DNA of 5,422 nucleotides, taken from Planctomycetota bacterium. Its GTDB lineage: Bacteria; Planctomycetota; Phycisphaerae; Tepidisphaerales; Tepidisphaeraceae. The stretch lies in NCBI GenBank assembly GCA_023417885.1, contig JAEZED010000198.1, positions 1 to 5,422 of the forward strand. The letters are read 5' to 3'. Position 1 is the stretch's first letter, and every line of letters begins with the position of its first letter. Position numbers and translations under genes: made by a program. This document shows, in pieces, positions 1-5,422 of this stretch. The notes beneath the pieces were generated by a model, which saw only the letters and a list, made by a program, of their open reading frames with translations, searched no databases and was not told the DNA's origin.

Positions 1-49
1 GTCCAGAGCCGGCGCGCGAGATCCAATCATGATTCATATAAGAGCCGCC

Positions 50-517
50 TCATGACAGCAGCATCTCGCGCTTGCGGTGGATGAAGCCGAGGTGGTGGTC
101 GAGGTGGCGGATGTAATCCTCCAGCAGCTCGCGGAGCGAGACCTTCCCGCGCTCGCTGTGCACGCCCGTCCGAAGGAACGCCTCGTCGAGAAGATGCCGC
201 ATCGTGATCGCCCAGAGCCGGCGGTTGAGGTCGAAGAGGTCGATCGTCTCCCCGACCGGCTGGTGCTCCGGGAAGAGGCGCTGCACGAAGGCGTTCTCGT
301 CGTAGCCGAGCATGAGCGGGTTGTCCATGGCGGCGATGCGCTTCATGCGCTCGACCGCGACGGCGTCGCTGTCCTGGAGGTGCACGACGATCTGCTGAAT
401 GGACCACGTCCCCGGAACGGGGAAGGCCCCGAGCTGCTCCGGCGAAAGCCCGCGCACCGCCTCGCGCAGCTTCTCCCCGCCGGCGGCGTAGGTGTCGATG
501 AGGGATCGGTCGAACAT
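50..517 (-). CDS. DinB-superfamily (DinB_2-like) protein
   Basis: This 155-residue protein has the length and pattern of the DinB/YfiT-like four-helix bundle superfamily: predicted cytoplasmic proteins that usually bind a divalent metal through three histidines. Visible family marks are TWSIQQIVVHLQDSD near residues 37-51, with the first candidate ligand His46, and RHLDHHLGFIHRKREML near residues 137-153, with His138 and His142 as the likely second and third ligands. There is no signal peptide or membrane segment. Members include thiol-dependent S-transferases and many proteins of unknown role, so no reaction can be assigned. The ATG at 517 is the natural start because the family begins a few residues before the first helix, but there is no clear Shine-Dalgarno upstream. 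A 138-base gap with a strong inverted repeat separates it from NamZ, so it is probably transcribed independently or is the distal end of the operon. Family call is confident; function is unknown. Confidence 0.88.
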   Translation of the reverse strand: MFDRSLIDTYAAGGEKLREAVRGLSPEQLGAFPVPGTWSIQQIVVHLQDSDAVAVERMKRIAAMDNPLMLGYDENAFVQRLFPEHQPVGETIDLFDLNRRLWAITMRHLLDEAFLRTGVHSERGKVSLRELLEDYIRHLDHHLGFIHRKREMLLS

Positions 518-540
518 GGCCGAATCGTATCGCGGTCAGA

Positions 541-621
541 GGCCGGAGATCGCGAAGGCGCAAAGACGCGAAGAGGGCGCGAAGGAATGTGTGTGGAAAT
601 GCGCCTTCGCGATCTCCGGCC
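541..621. repeat. Perfect 22-bp inverted repeat with 37-base centre
   Basis: Bases 541-562 are exactly the reverse complement of 600-621 (22 of 22), enclosing a 37-base centre at 563-599; pairing ends at both edges. The left arm and centre also hold three direct copies of CGCGAAG at 551-557, 567-573 and 578-584. The element fills most of the gap between the NamZ stop and the DinB start. On either strand the transcript could form a very stable stem. No U-run follows on the minus strand, so it is not a textbook intrinsic terminator, though it could stabilise the NamZ mRNA 3' end. The internal repeats suggest a dispersed intergenic repeat family, which one window cannot prove. Confidence 0.85.
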
Positions 622-626
622 CGCTT

Positions 627-668
627 CTCATTTCTCACTCCTCACTCCTCACTCCTCACTTCTCCCCA
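627..668. repeat. 7-bp tandem repeat (CTCACTC), about six copies
   Basis: The plus strand reads as consecutive 7-base units: CTCATTT (627-633), CTCACTC at 634-640, 641-647 and 648-654, then CTCACTT (655-661) and CTCCCCA (662-668). The middle three are identical and the flanks are degenerate. The array starts five bases beyond the 22-bp inverted repeat and runs across the NamZ stop codon (656-658), so it supplies the last few codons of NamZ. A 7-bp period shifts frame with each copy, so a change in copy number would alter the C-terminal end of NamZ. Confidence 0.8.
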
Positions 669-1921
669 TAAATCAACCACTTCGCCCGCTCCTGCCTGAA
701 CCGCTCGCATTCCGCACGCCATTGCTCCAGCAGCGGACCCAGATCTTCGCCGGACGCCCGCGCCTTGCGCGCGGCGTCCGTGCCGCTGGCCTTGTCGAAC
801 ATGGCGTGCCGCGCCTCCGTCGCATTCGCGATCACCGCCGGCCCCCCCACCGCCTCCAGCAGGCGGAAGTTGATCTCCACAAGGCTCGGCGCGGTGCGCG
901 GGTCCGCCTGGATCTGCACGCCCTGGCATGTCTCGCCCGCGAAGGTCGCGTAGAACGGCTTGAAGCGGATCGGCCGGAAGACCACGCCGCTCCCCTCCGG
1001 CCAGTGCGCGCGCAGCTTCGCGGCGAGCGCTTCTCCATCGGTGGTGGGTGAGCCGACGATCTGGAAGGGCAGCGTGTACCCCACGCCGTTGCTGTAGGCC
1101 ATGAGCTCGCCACTGATGCCCGTCGCGGCGTAGGCCCAGGTGCTGGAGGCGTGCGGGATGTGCGGGCTCGTCGGCACCCAGGTGAGGCCGGTGTCCTCCC
1201 ACACCATTGCGCGCCGCCACCCCTGCATGGGGACGACCTGGAGCTGTCGAAACTGCGGGTACTGCTTCTCGCGCAGCATGAGCGCCAGCTCCCCCATCGT
1301 CATGCCATGCACGTAGGGCACCGGCAGCGCGCCGATGAACGACTCGAAGTCCGACTCGAGCATCGGCCCCTCGACGCGCTCTCCGCCCAGCGGGTTGGGA
1401 CGATCGAGCACCATGAACGCCTTCCCCTGCTCGGCGCACGCCTCGAGGCAAAGCTCCATCGTGCTGATGTAGGTGTAGGAGCGCGAGCCGATGTCCTGGA
1501 GGTCGAAGACGAGCACGTCGATGTTCGCCAGCATCTCCGGCGTGGGCTTGCGCGTGGCGCCGTAGAGACTGAAGACGGGCAGGCCCGTCTTCGGGTCCGT
1601 CCGATCCTCCACCTTGTCGCCGGCATGCTCATCGCCGTACACCCCGTGCTCCGGGCCGTAGAGGGCGACCAGGTTCACCTGCGCCGCTTCGTGCAGGATG
1701 TCGACCGTCGAGCGCAGCCGTCCGTCCACGCTCGCCGGATTGGCCACGAGCCCGACGCGCTTCCCCAGCAGCGGGGCATAATCCATCTCGCGAAGGGTGT
1801 CGATGCCGAGCTTGACGTGCGGTGTCGCCGGGGAAGGCGCCGCCGCCTGTCCTATCGCGGGCCGGGAAGGCAGGAGCAGGATCACCAGCAGCAGCAACGG
1901 CAGCACGCGACGCATCGACAT
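656..1921 (-). CDS. namZ: NamZ-type exo-beta-N-acetylmuramidase (DUF1343), secreted
   Basis: This 421-residue protein matches the DUF1343 family, now known as NamZ (GH171), which removes non-reducing-end N-acetylmuramic acid from peptidoglycan fragments during cell-wall turnover. Residues 1-27 form a signal peptide (MRR, then a Leu/Val/Ile core, then AIGQA), so it should act in the periplasm or outside. Family marks follow in order: a GID opening at 39-41, RVGLVANPASVD at 55-66, LYGPEHGVYGDEHAG at 87-101 (the conserved GPEHG glutamate region), FDLQDIGSRSYTYIST at 139-154, DRPNPLGG at 173-180, TWVPTSPHIPH at 247-257, and a C-terminal domain with RFKPFY and CQGVQI to the end. Length is full for the family and nothing looks broken. 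ATG 1921 or ATG 1915 could be the start; neither has a clear Shine-Dalgarno. The start lies 18 bases after the MauE stop, suggesting cotranscription. No other muramic-acid recycling gene is visible here. Confidence 0.93.
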   Translation of the reverse strand: MSMRRVLPLLLLVILLLPSRPAIGQAAAPSPATPHVKLGIDTLREMDYAPLLGKRVGLVANPASVDGRLRSTVDILHEAAQVNLVALYGPEHGVYGDEHAGDKVEDRTDPKTGLPVFSLYGATRKPTPEMLANIDVLVFDLQDIGSRSYTYISTMELCLEACAEQGKAFMVLDRPNPLGGERVEGPMLESDFESFIGALPVPYVHGMTMGELALMLREKQYPQFRQLQVVPMQGWRRAMVWEDTGLTWVPTSPHIPHASSTWAYAATGISGELMAYSNGVGYTLPFQIVGSPTTDGEALAAKLRAHWPEGSGVVFRPIRFKPFYATFAGETCQGVQIQADPRTAPSLVEINFRLLEAVGGPAVIANATEARHAMFDKASGTDAARKARASGEDLGPLLEQWRAECERFRQERAKWLIYGEK

Positions 1922-1939
1922 GCCGCGCAGGATAGCGGA

Positions 1940-2461
1940 TCAGGCGACCGTTGCATCCCCGCGCAGCGAGGCCCACAGCACCACGCTCGCCATGACGAGC
2001 AGGATGGATGTCCGCAGCAGCGTCGCCGTGCTGACCGGCTCGGCGCCGAAGCCAAAGCACCCACAGTCGATCGCGAGGTCGCGCCAGAGCGCCCACCCCT
2101 GTGCTCCCACGAACATCGCCAGGAAGGCCGTCGCCAGCGCCGAGGCGCCCGGCAGCATCAGCCCGAACACCAGCAGCAGGCCGACGAAGATCTCGATCCA
2201 CGGCAAGCCGGCCGCCAGCACCAGGCCGGCGCGCGGGCCGAGCAGTTCGTAGTCATACACCGCATGCACGAATGCCAGCGGCGCCATGATCTTGGTGTAT
2301 CCCGCGAGCAGGAAGATGCCCCCCACCACCAGCCGGCAGACACGCACGACGATCCGCACGAGCGCGGGGCGCGACCAGAGCGACGCACCCGCCGCGGCAT
2401 CATCCCCCCGATCGGCGGGCGCCTCGGGCGCCGGCGCGAGATCGATCGCCTCCCCACTCAT
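1940..2461 (-). CDS. MauE/DoxX-family membrane protein
   Basis: This 173-residue integral membrane protein has the MauE/DoxX pattern: a short cytoplasmic N-terminus rich in Ala, Pro and Asp, then about four helices near residues 36-56, 77-101, 105-125 and 148-166. Typical marks are GGIFLLAGYTKIMAP (47-61), VYDYELLG (68-75), LPWIEIFVGLLLVFG (86-100) and, after helix 3, a DCGCFG motif with Cys133 and Cys135. MauE itself is needed for making methylamine dehydrogenase and is thought to work with the thioredoxin-like MauD; no mau structural gene is present here. Many MauE-like proteins instead sit beside rhodanese or redoxin genes, as here. I chose ATG 2461 because it overlaps the preceding stop as ATGA (2461-2458) and has a purine-rich GAAGGGGGCGGA leader; an upstream start at 2485 would overlap the rhodanese end by 28 bases. 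The CGCFG cysteine pair could exchange electrons with the neighbouring rhodanese; this is inference. Confidence 0.88.
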   Translation of the reverse strand: MSGEAIDLAPAPEAPADRGDDAAAGASLWSRPALVRIVVRVCRLVVGGIFLLAGYTKIMAPLAFVHAVYDYELLGPRAGLVLAAGLPWIEIFVGLLLVFGLMLPGASALATAFLAMFVGAQGWALWRDLAIDCGCFGFGAEPVSTATLLRTSILLVMASVVLWASLRGDATVA

Positions 2462-3642
2462 TCCGCCCCCTTCCAGTCGCGCCATCCGCCGGGAAAGAGG
2501 GTGATGTCGGTGAAGCCGGCGGCGATCAGCGACCGCGCCGTGAACTCATCATACTCGCACCAGCGCGACTGGCAGTAGATGACGACGCGCTTGTCCCTCC
2601 CACGCTGCTCCAGGGCCGCTAGCGTACCGGCGTCCAGCGAACCGACCGGCACGTTGAACGACCCCTCGATATGCCCCGCCTCGTAGTCCTGTGGCAGGCG
2701 CGCATCGACGATGATCACGTCCGGATCCGACGCGAGGCGGCGCATCTCCTCCAGGCCGATCTTCGGGAGGAAATCGACCAGGTGCGCCTCGGCCACGCGA
2801 TCCGTCACCGGGCGGTTCACCAACAATCCCTCCCCCGCCAGCACCGCCTGGCCCGCCGTCACCATCCCCGCGGCGGCGACGATCGCGCAGATCTGCACGC
2901 CCACGCGCATCCCCGCCCGCAGCAACCCGGGACGCGGCGCGCGCGAACCCCGCAACCGCGGCACGAGCCACCCTCCGAAGCCCGCCGTCAGGGCCACGCC
3001 AGCCAGCAGCCACCAGCGCGGCCAGGCCATGAAGGCGCGGCTTTCGACGGGCCGGACGACCATGCCGCGGCCGTCCCAGACCAGGCTCAGCTCCTTCATC
3101 GGCACGCGGCTGATGCCCGAGGGGCCGTTGACGATCAGCGCGTCGTCTCCGTCAATGCCCGTCCAGAGCACCCAGTGCTGGTAGCGCTCCTGCGCGGGGT
3201 CGCTGTTGACGTGGAGGATGACCGGATGAGGACAGGCGGAGAGGTCCCACTTGGTCCAGCCGCCGAACGGATCGCCCTGGAGCCCGGAGCGGGCCGCAAG
3301 CTCCTGGAGCTGCGCCAGGGAGCTGCCGGTGCCATCCACCCAGTTCGGGTCGAGCAGGCTTTCGAAGGAGAGGGTAAGGCCGTGAAGCCGCCCGGCGGCG
3401 TAGAGGGACCAGAGGCCGCAGTACTGGTCGTTCCCGAAGCCGGGCCGATCGCCCGGTGGATCCTGTGCGTGGTCGTGCGACGGCTGCGTGGCCGGCGCGG
3501 TGGCGGGTCGCGTGGCGGGCGGCTCCACGGATTCGTCCGGCTGCGCCGAGAGGGGGCTTGCGCACAACGCGAGCATCGCCAGCGCCAGCACCGGCGCGCG
3601 GCGGAGAACGGTCAGCAGGTTCCGGGGGCGGCTAGCGCGCAT
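2458..3642 (-). CDS. C39-peptidase-like and rhodanese domain fusion, membrane protein
   Basis: This 394-residue protein has, in order, a signal peptide or anchor (about 10-34, ending SPLSAQ), a Pro/Ala/Thr linker (36-66), a C39-peptidase-like domain (about 69-197), two membrane helices (206-227 and 246-268) and a C-terminal rhodanese domain (about 287-392). In the C39-like part, NDQYCG carries candidate nucleophile Cys75 and HWVLWTGID carries His156, but the usual Asp of the third position looks like Asn172 (VNGPSG). The rhodanese part has VDARLPQDYEAGHIEGSFNVP and the active loop CQSRWCE, with Cys357 in the catalytic position and a second Cys362. The loop between the helices is Arg-rich (RLRGSRAPRPGLLRAGMR), so by the positive-inside rule both large domains face the periplasm. 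Start ATG 3642 has GGGAGG four bases away and sits just before a fitting signal peptide; open frame upstream of it is shadow of the preceding gene. It overlaps that gene by 11 bases and MauE by 4. The substrate is unknown. Confidence 0.85.
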   Translation of the reverse strand: MRASRPRNLLTVLRRAPVLALAMLALCASPLSAQPDESVEPPATRPATAPATQPSHDHAQDPPGDRPGFGNDQYCGLWSLYAAGRLHGLTLSFESLLDPNWVDGTGSSLAQLQELAARSGLQGDPFGGWTKWDLSACPHPVILHVNSDPAQERYQHWVLWTGIDGDDALIVNGPSGISRVPMKELSLVWDGRGMVVRPVESRAFMAWPRWWLLAGVALTAGFGGWLVPRLRGSRAPRPGLLRAGMRVGVQICAIVAAAGMVTAGQAVLAGEGLLVNRPVTDRVAEAHLVDFLPKIGLEEMRRLASDPDVIIVDARLPQDYEAGHIEGSFNVPVGSLDAGTLAALEQRGRDKRVVIYCQSRWCEYDEFTARSLIAAGFTDITLFPGGWRDWKGAE

Positions 3643-4975
3643 GCCACCTCCCGTAGATGATGATGGCGACGGGGACGGACATGAGCAGCAGGAGGAAGCC
3701 CAGCGGCCAGAGCACCTGCCAGCGCCCGTCGGAACGGGGCAGGGCCTGGACATCGGTGACCGCCTTGTCCACGGCGGCCACGGCTTCGGGGTCGAGCGCC
3801 AGTCGCACCGCCCCATCCCGCCATTCCTCGGGGAGGCCGGGACCGCCGGCGGCGCGGTATACAGGCGTCCCCTCAGGGAAATCCAGCGCGAAGACATCGC
3901 GGGGGAGTTCATGAAGTGGCTCGATCGTCGTGCGGGTCAGGAGCGACGTCGTCTCGATGGAGGCGCCGTTTCCATAGGCGGTGCTGTCCACGCGGCGGAC
4001 TTTCACCGGATACCATCGATCATTCACGCGCTGCACCTCCTCCACCAAGAGGCCGCACGTGTAGCTGATCGCATGCACTGGCGGTCCATCCTTCTCGACG
4101 TTGGCACGGTTCAACGTGAAATCGCCAAGCCGGGAAGTGCCCACGGGATCATCCGATGTCTTGTGAACGCGGTATATAACCGGCAGGCAGTCATGGGACT
4201 CAAGCAACGCCACCTGCACTCGGCCGAACGCCCCATCAGCGGTAAGAATCGCCAGCCGGTCCTGGACATTTCCAACCGGAATCCCCATGTCACCGACAGT
4301 CGTATGAGTCACGGACGTGCTTTCGGCACTTTTGATCAGGCTATCAATTCGTATCGGTAGCGTTCCTTCGATGTGGCCGAAGAGGACACCATCAGAGAAC
4401 GGCTGTGATTCCATTTCGCCGACAAATGCCGCCTGAGTGAGCAAGGCATTCATTTCCTGTTCACGAGGCGTGACACGTATTCCTTCACCGTACCGCGCAC
4501 TGTTTCGCTGTTCCCTCAGGATCGCATGGATCAACGACGGCGGCAACTGCGTCGCCGTTGTGCTTCCATCCAGTTTGGGAACCAGCGTCACGTTAGGAGG
4601 CAATCCGCCTGCCTGCTGATGAACTCGATACCAACCATCGCGCCGCCTGACGAAGTGGAGTTCCTCGTCGGGCGGCCTCGCGCCATCCGCGACAGGCATC
4701 TCGAAACGGGATCGACGCAGCTCGTCATAGATGATTGAGGAAAATCGGCTTCGTGCCGTTGCTTTCACGTTCGCCCGATGCCGTATGAGCGCTACGAATG
4801 TGTCATGTGAAAGCGAGCGTGGGTCTTCAACGAACGCAGACCGCTCGGACCGGTCGAGGACCTCCCAGCCTGACGACTCGACAATCCCATCCGTACTGAC
4901 ACGCGATGTTGCGAACGTACGCCGAGACGTCATCGGCCCTGTTCGTGCCAAGCGCAATGCCTCCCAACAACACAA
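3632..4975 (-). CDS. LolA-like envelope protein with C-terminal membrane anchor; N-terminus uncertain
   Basis: I do not recognise a named gene. The open frame gives up to 447 residues from a weak TTG at 4975; ATG 4933 gives 433. The C-terminal third has a pattern seen in LolA-fold-like planctomycete proteins: LVEEVQRVNDRWYPVKVRRVD, then a run of extended strands ending DVFALDFPEGTPV (about 360-372). A membrane helix follows at 421-440 with a short basic tail YGRWHAR, placing the bulk of the protein outside the cytoplasm. Such a protein should begin with a signal sequence, but this frame begins with a basic, unstructured stretch and no signal. A good signal anchor lies just upstream in another frame (5039-4827), so a one-base frameshift is suspected between about 4985 and 4829. 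The gene is the first of a tight operon, overlapping the next by 11 bases. The part beyond about 4000 is visibly richer in A and T than its neighbours. LolA relationship is tentative; reality of the coding frame is strong. Confidence 0.72.
   Translation of the reverse strand: MCCWEALRLARTGPMTSRRTFATSRVSTDGIVESSGWEVLDRSERSAFVEDPRSLSHDTFVALIRHRANVKATARSRFSSIIYDELRRSRFEMPVADGARPPDEELHFVRRRDGWYRVHQQAGGLPPNVTLVPKLDGSTTATQLPPSLIHAILREQRNSARYGEGIRVTPREQEMNALLTQAAFVGEMESQPFSDGVLFGHIEGTLPIRIDSLIKSAESTSVTHTTVGDMGIPVGNVQDRLAILTADGAFGRVQVALLESHDCLPVIYRVHKTSDDPVGTSRLGDFTLNRANVEKDGPPVHAISYTCGLLVEEVQRVNDRWYPVKVRRVDSTAYGNGASIETTSLLTRTTIEPLHELPRDVFALDFPEGTPVYRAAGGPGLPEEWRDGAVRLALDPEAVAAVDKAVTDVQALPRSDGRWQVLWPLGFLLLLMSVPVAIIIYGRWHAR
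3647..3652 (-). promoter_or_regulatory. Ribosome binding site for the C39-like/rhodanese gene
   Basis: On the minus strand GGGAGG lies four bases before ATG 3642. It decides the start, because the same frame stays open 270 bases further upstream inside the preceding gene. It also lies inside the end of that preceding gene, consistent with translational coupling. Confidence 0.75.
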
Positions 4976-5039
4976 CAGCGATGGTCACCGCCGCAGCCAG
5001 CCATCGCCCACCAGAACACGTCATCGCGAGACTCCGCAC
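4827..5039 (-). CDS. Signal-anchor reading frame, probably the displaced N-terminus of the LolA-like gene
   Basis: This frame of 70 residues starts at GTG 5039 (TTAGGT lies seven bases before it) or at ATG 5024 (GGAG lies seven bases before it). It encodes a textbook signal anchor: a short basic segment, then GGRWLAAAVTIAVVLLGGIA, then a hydrophilic GTNRADDVSAYVRNIA. Third codon positions are mostly G or C up to about 4910, as in a real gene, after which the frame degrades into an Arg/Val-rich tail ending at 4827. The long LolA-like frame, which needs such a leader, is open from 4984 on. Joining the two requires skipping one base (or regaining two) in the overlap 4984-4829. It could therefore be a sequencing error, a real pseudogenising mutation, a programmed frameshift, or a separate small membrane peptide. 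I favour the first two. Confidence 0.4.
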   Translation of the reverse strand: MRSLAMTCSGGRWLAAAVTIAVVLLGGIALGTNRADDVSAYVRNIACQYGWDCRVVRLGGPRPVRAVCVR

Positions 5040-5198
5040 GGAAGTTACCTAACCGATATCATCCAGGCTGGTTTGGAGGCTGCACCGGCTTCTGCCCTGG
5101 TGCGGCCGAACACTTGCGGTTCGGTGGCGTATCGCAGATGATCGAAGCCTCCTATCCCGAGTAGACGACCGTGCTTCTAACAAACGCGCCGCGCCGCC
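5040..5198. other. Intergenic leader upstream of the LolA-like operon
   Basis: This 159-base gap lies between the small protein and the LolA-like gene. It contains the ribosome binding site candidate TTAGGT (5052-5047, minus strand) and a 6-bp inverted repeat at 5106-5124. I could not find a convincing -35/-10 pair with proper spacing, nor a stem followed by a T-run. If the operon has its own promoter it should lie here. Confidence 0.4.
5106..5124. repeat. Short inverted repeat CCGAAC / GTTCGG
   Basis: Bases 5106-5111 (CCGAAC) are the reverse complement of 5119-5124 (GTTCGG), with a 7-base loop. It sits about 70 bases before the candidate start of the LolA-like operon and about 75 bases after the stop of the small protein. 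No T-run follows on the minus strand, so it is not an intrinsic terminator; it could be an operator-like dyad or chance. Confidence 0.35.
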
Positions 5199-5390
5199 TC
5201 ACGTCGGCGGAACTTCCTCCCCGCACGCCGGCTCCATCGGGGGATCCTCCCCCCCGCCGCCGCCCGTTTGCCCGCCCACGGCGGGAACCGCCGGGCCGGC
5301 GCTGAGCACCACGAACAGGAACGCCGCGGCGGCCAGGGAGAGAAGCATCTCCGCCGACCTCGCTCCGAACAACGATGCGTACTTGCTCAT
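5199..5390 (-). CDS. Small secreted or membrane-anchored protein of unknown function (63 aa)
   Basis: I do not recognise this protein. It has 63 residues: a short N-terminus with Lys4 and Arg11, one hydrophobic helix (about 14-36, core LLSLAAAAFLFVVLSAGP), then a Gly-rich run (QTGGGGGEDPP, 41-51) and an acidic, proline-rich end with a single cysteine (PACGEEVPPT). Either a signal peptide is cut near SAGPAVPA to release a roughly 25-residue peptide, or the helix anchors it. The start is well supported: AAGGAG lies eight bases before ATG 5390. There is no homology-like motif to suggest a role, and the G/C-rich tail could be low-complexity. A 159-base gap separates it from the next gene, so it is probably its own unit or the end of an operon entering from the right edge. 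Confidence 0.62.
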   Translation of the reverse strand: MSKYASLFGARSAEMLLSLAAAAFLFVVLSAGPAVPAVGGQTGGGGGEDPPMEPACGEEVPPT

Positions 5391-5398
5391 CGAAGCAA

Positions 5399-5404
5399 CT
5401 CCTT
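5399..5404 (-). promoter_or_regulatory. Ribosome binding site for the 63-residue protein
   Basis: AAGGAG on the minus strand lies eight bases before ATG 5390. It is the strongest Shine-Dalgarno in the window and is the main reason to accept this short frame as a gene. Confidence 0.72.
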
Positions 5405-5422
5405 GTGTCAGGTCAACCGGCC

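Noticed and set aside
25..34. Perfect 10-base palindrome AATCATGATT just after the DinB stop
   Set aside because: Too short to distinguish from chance, with no matching site elsewhere in the window.
541..621. Intrinsic terminator for the NamZ operon
   Set aside because: The stem is long and strong, but the loop is 37 bases and no T-run follows on the minus strand, so I annotate it as a repeat only.
77..1051. Plus-strand open frame of 324 codons opposite DinB and NamZ
   Set aside because: It crosses the inverted repeat and the tandem repeat and is antisense to two recognisable families; no plausible protein features.
1151..2578. Long open frame on the plus strand (475 codons) opposite NamZ, MauE and the rhodanese end
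   Set aside because: It is rich in Arg, His and Gln with no domain pattern and runs antisense to three well-supported genes; it is a by-product of high GC.
3643..3912. 90-codon N-terminal extension of the C39-like/rhodanese frame
   Set aside because: It lies wholly inside the LolA-like gene, has Pro/Arg/Ser/Cys-rich shadow composition, and the internal ATG 3642 has a good ribosome binding site and a signal peptide directly after it.
5239..5253. GGGGGA / TCCCCC inverted repeat with 3-base loop
   Set aside because: It falls within the Gly/Asp/Pro codons of the 63-residue protein and follows from that low-complexity composition; no T-run follows.

Overview
The window looks like a piece of a high-GC planctomycete-type chromosome, most likely a Phycisphaerae-like lineage. 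The signs are Pro/Ala/Thr-rich linkers of the PATxPATQP type, a LolA-fold-like protein beside a MauE/rhodanese pair, and G/C-rich third codon positions. This is an inference from style; there is no rRNA or other phylogenetic marker. All convincing genes are on the minus strand, so in transcription order the window reads from right to left.

Layout in transcription order: (1) 5390-5199, a 63-residue secreted or membrane-anchored small protein with a very good ribosome binding site. (2) 5039-3632, a large envelope protein with a C-terminal membrane anchor and a LolA-like C-terminal sequence pattern. Its N-terminus is unresolved: a well-formed signal-anchor reading frame (5039-4827) precedes and overlaps it in another frame, which suggests a frameshift. 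(3) 3642-2458, an unusual membrane protein that joins a C39-peptidase-like domain to a rhodanese domain, both predicted to face the periplasm. (4) 2461-1940, a MauE/DoxX-family four-helix membrane protein with a CGCFG motif. (5) 1921-656, a DUF1343/NamZ-type exo-beta-N-acetylmuramidase with a signal peptide. (6) 517-50, a DinB-superfamily protein, probably a separate unit.

Genes 2 to 5 are packed as an operon. There is an 11-base overlap between 2 and 3, a 4-base ATGA overlap between 3 and 4, and an 18-base gap between 4 and 5. The middle of the operon (C39-like/rhodanese protein plus MauE) carries paired cysteines on both partners and reads as an envelope thiol or sulfur-redox module. The LolA-like protein may be its partner. 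NamZ adds a cell-wall turnover enzyme whose functional link is unclear.

The 138-base gap between NamZ and DinB holds the main non-coding structure: a perfect 22-bp inverted repeat around a 37-base centre, followed by a 7-bp tandem repeat that runs across the NamZ stop codon. No tRNA, rRNA, CRISPR array, transposase or phage gene is visible. I do not see a clear new defence-type system. The most unusual items are the C39-like/rhodanese fusion coupled to MauE and the possible frameshift in the LolA-like gene.
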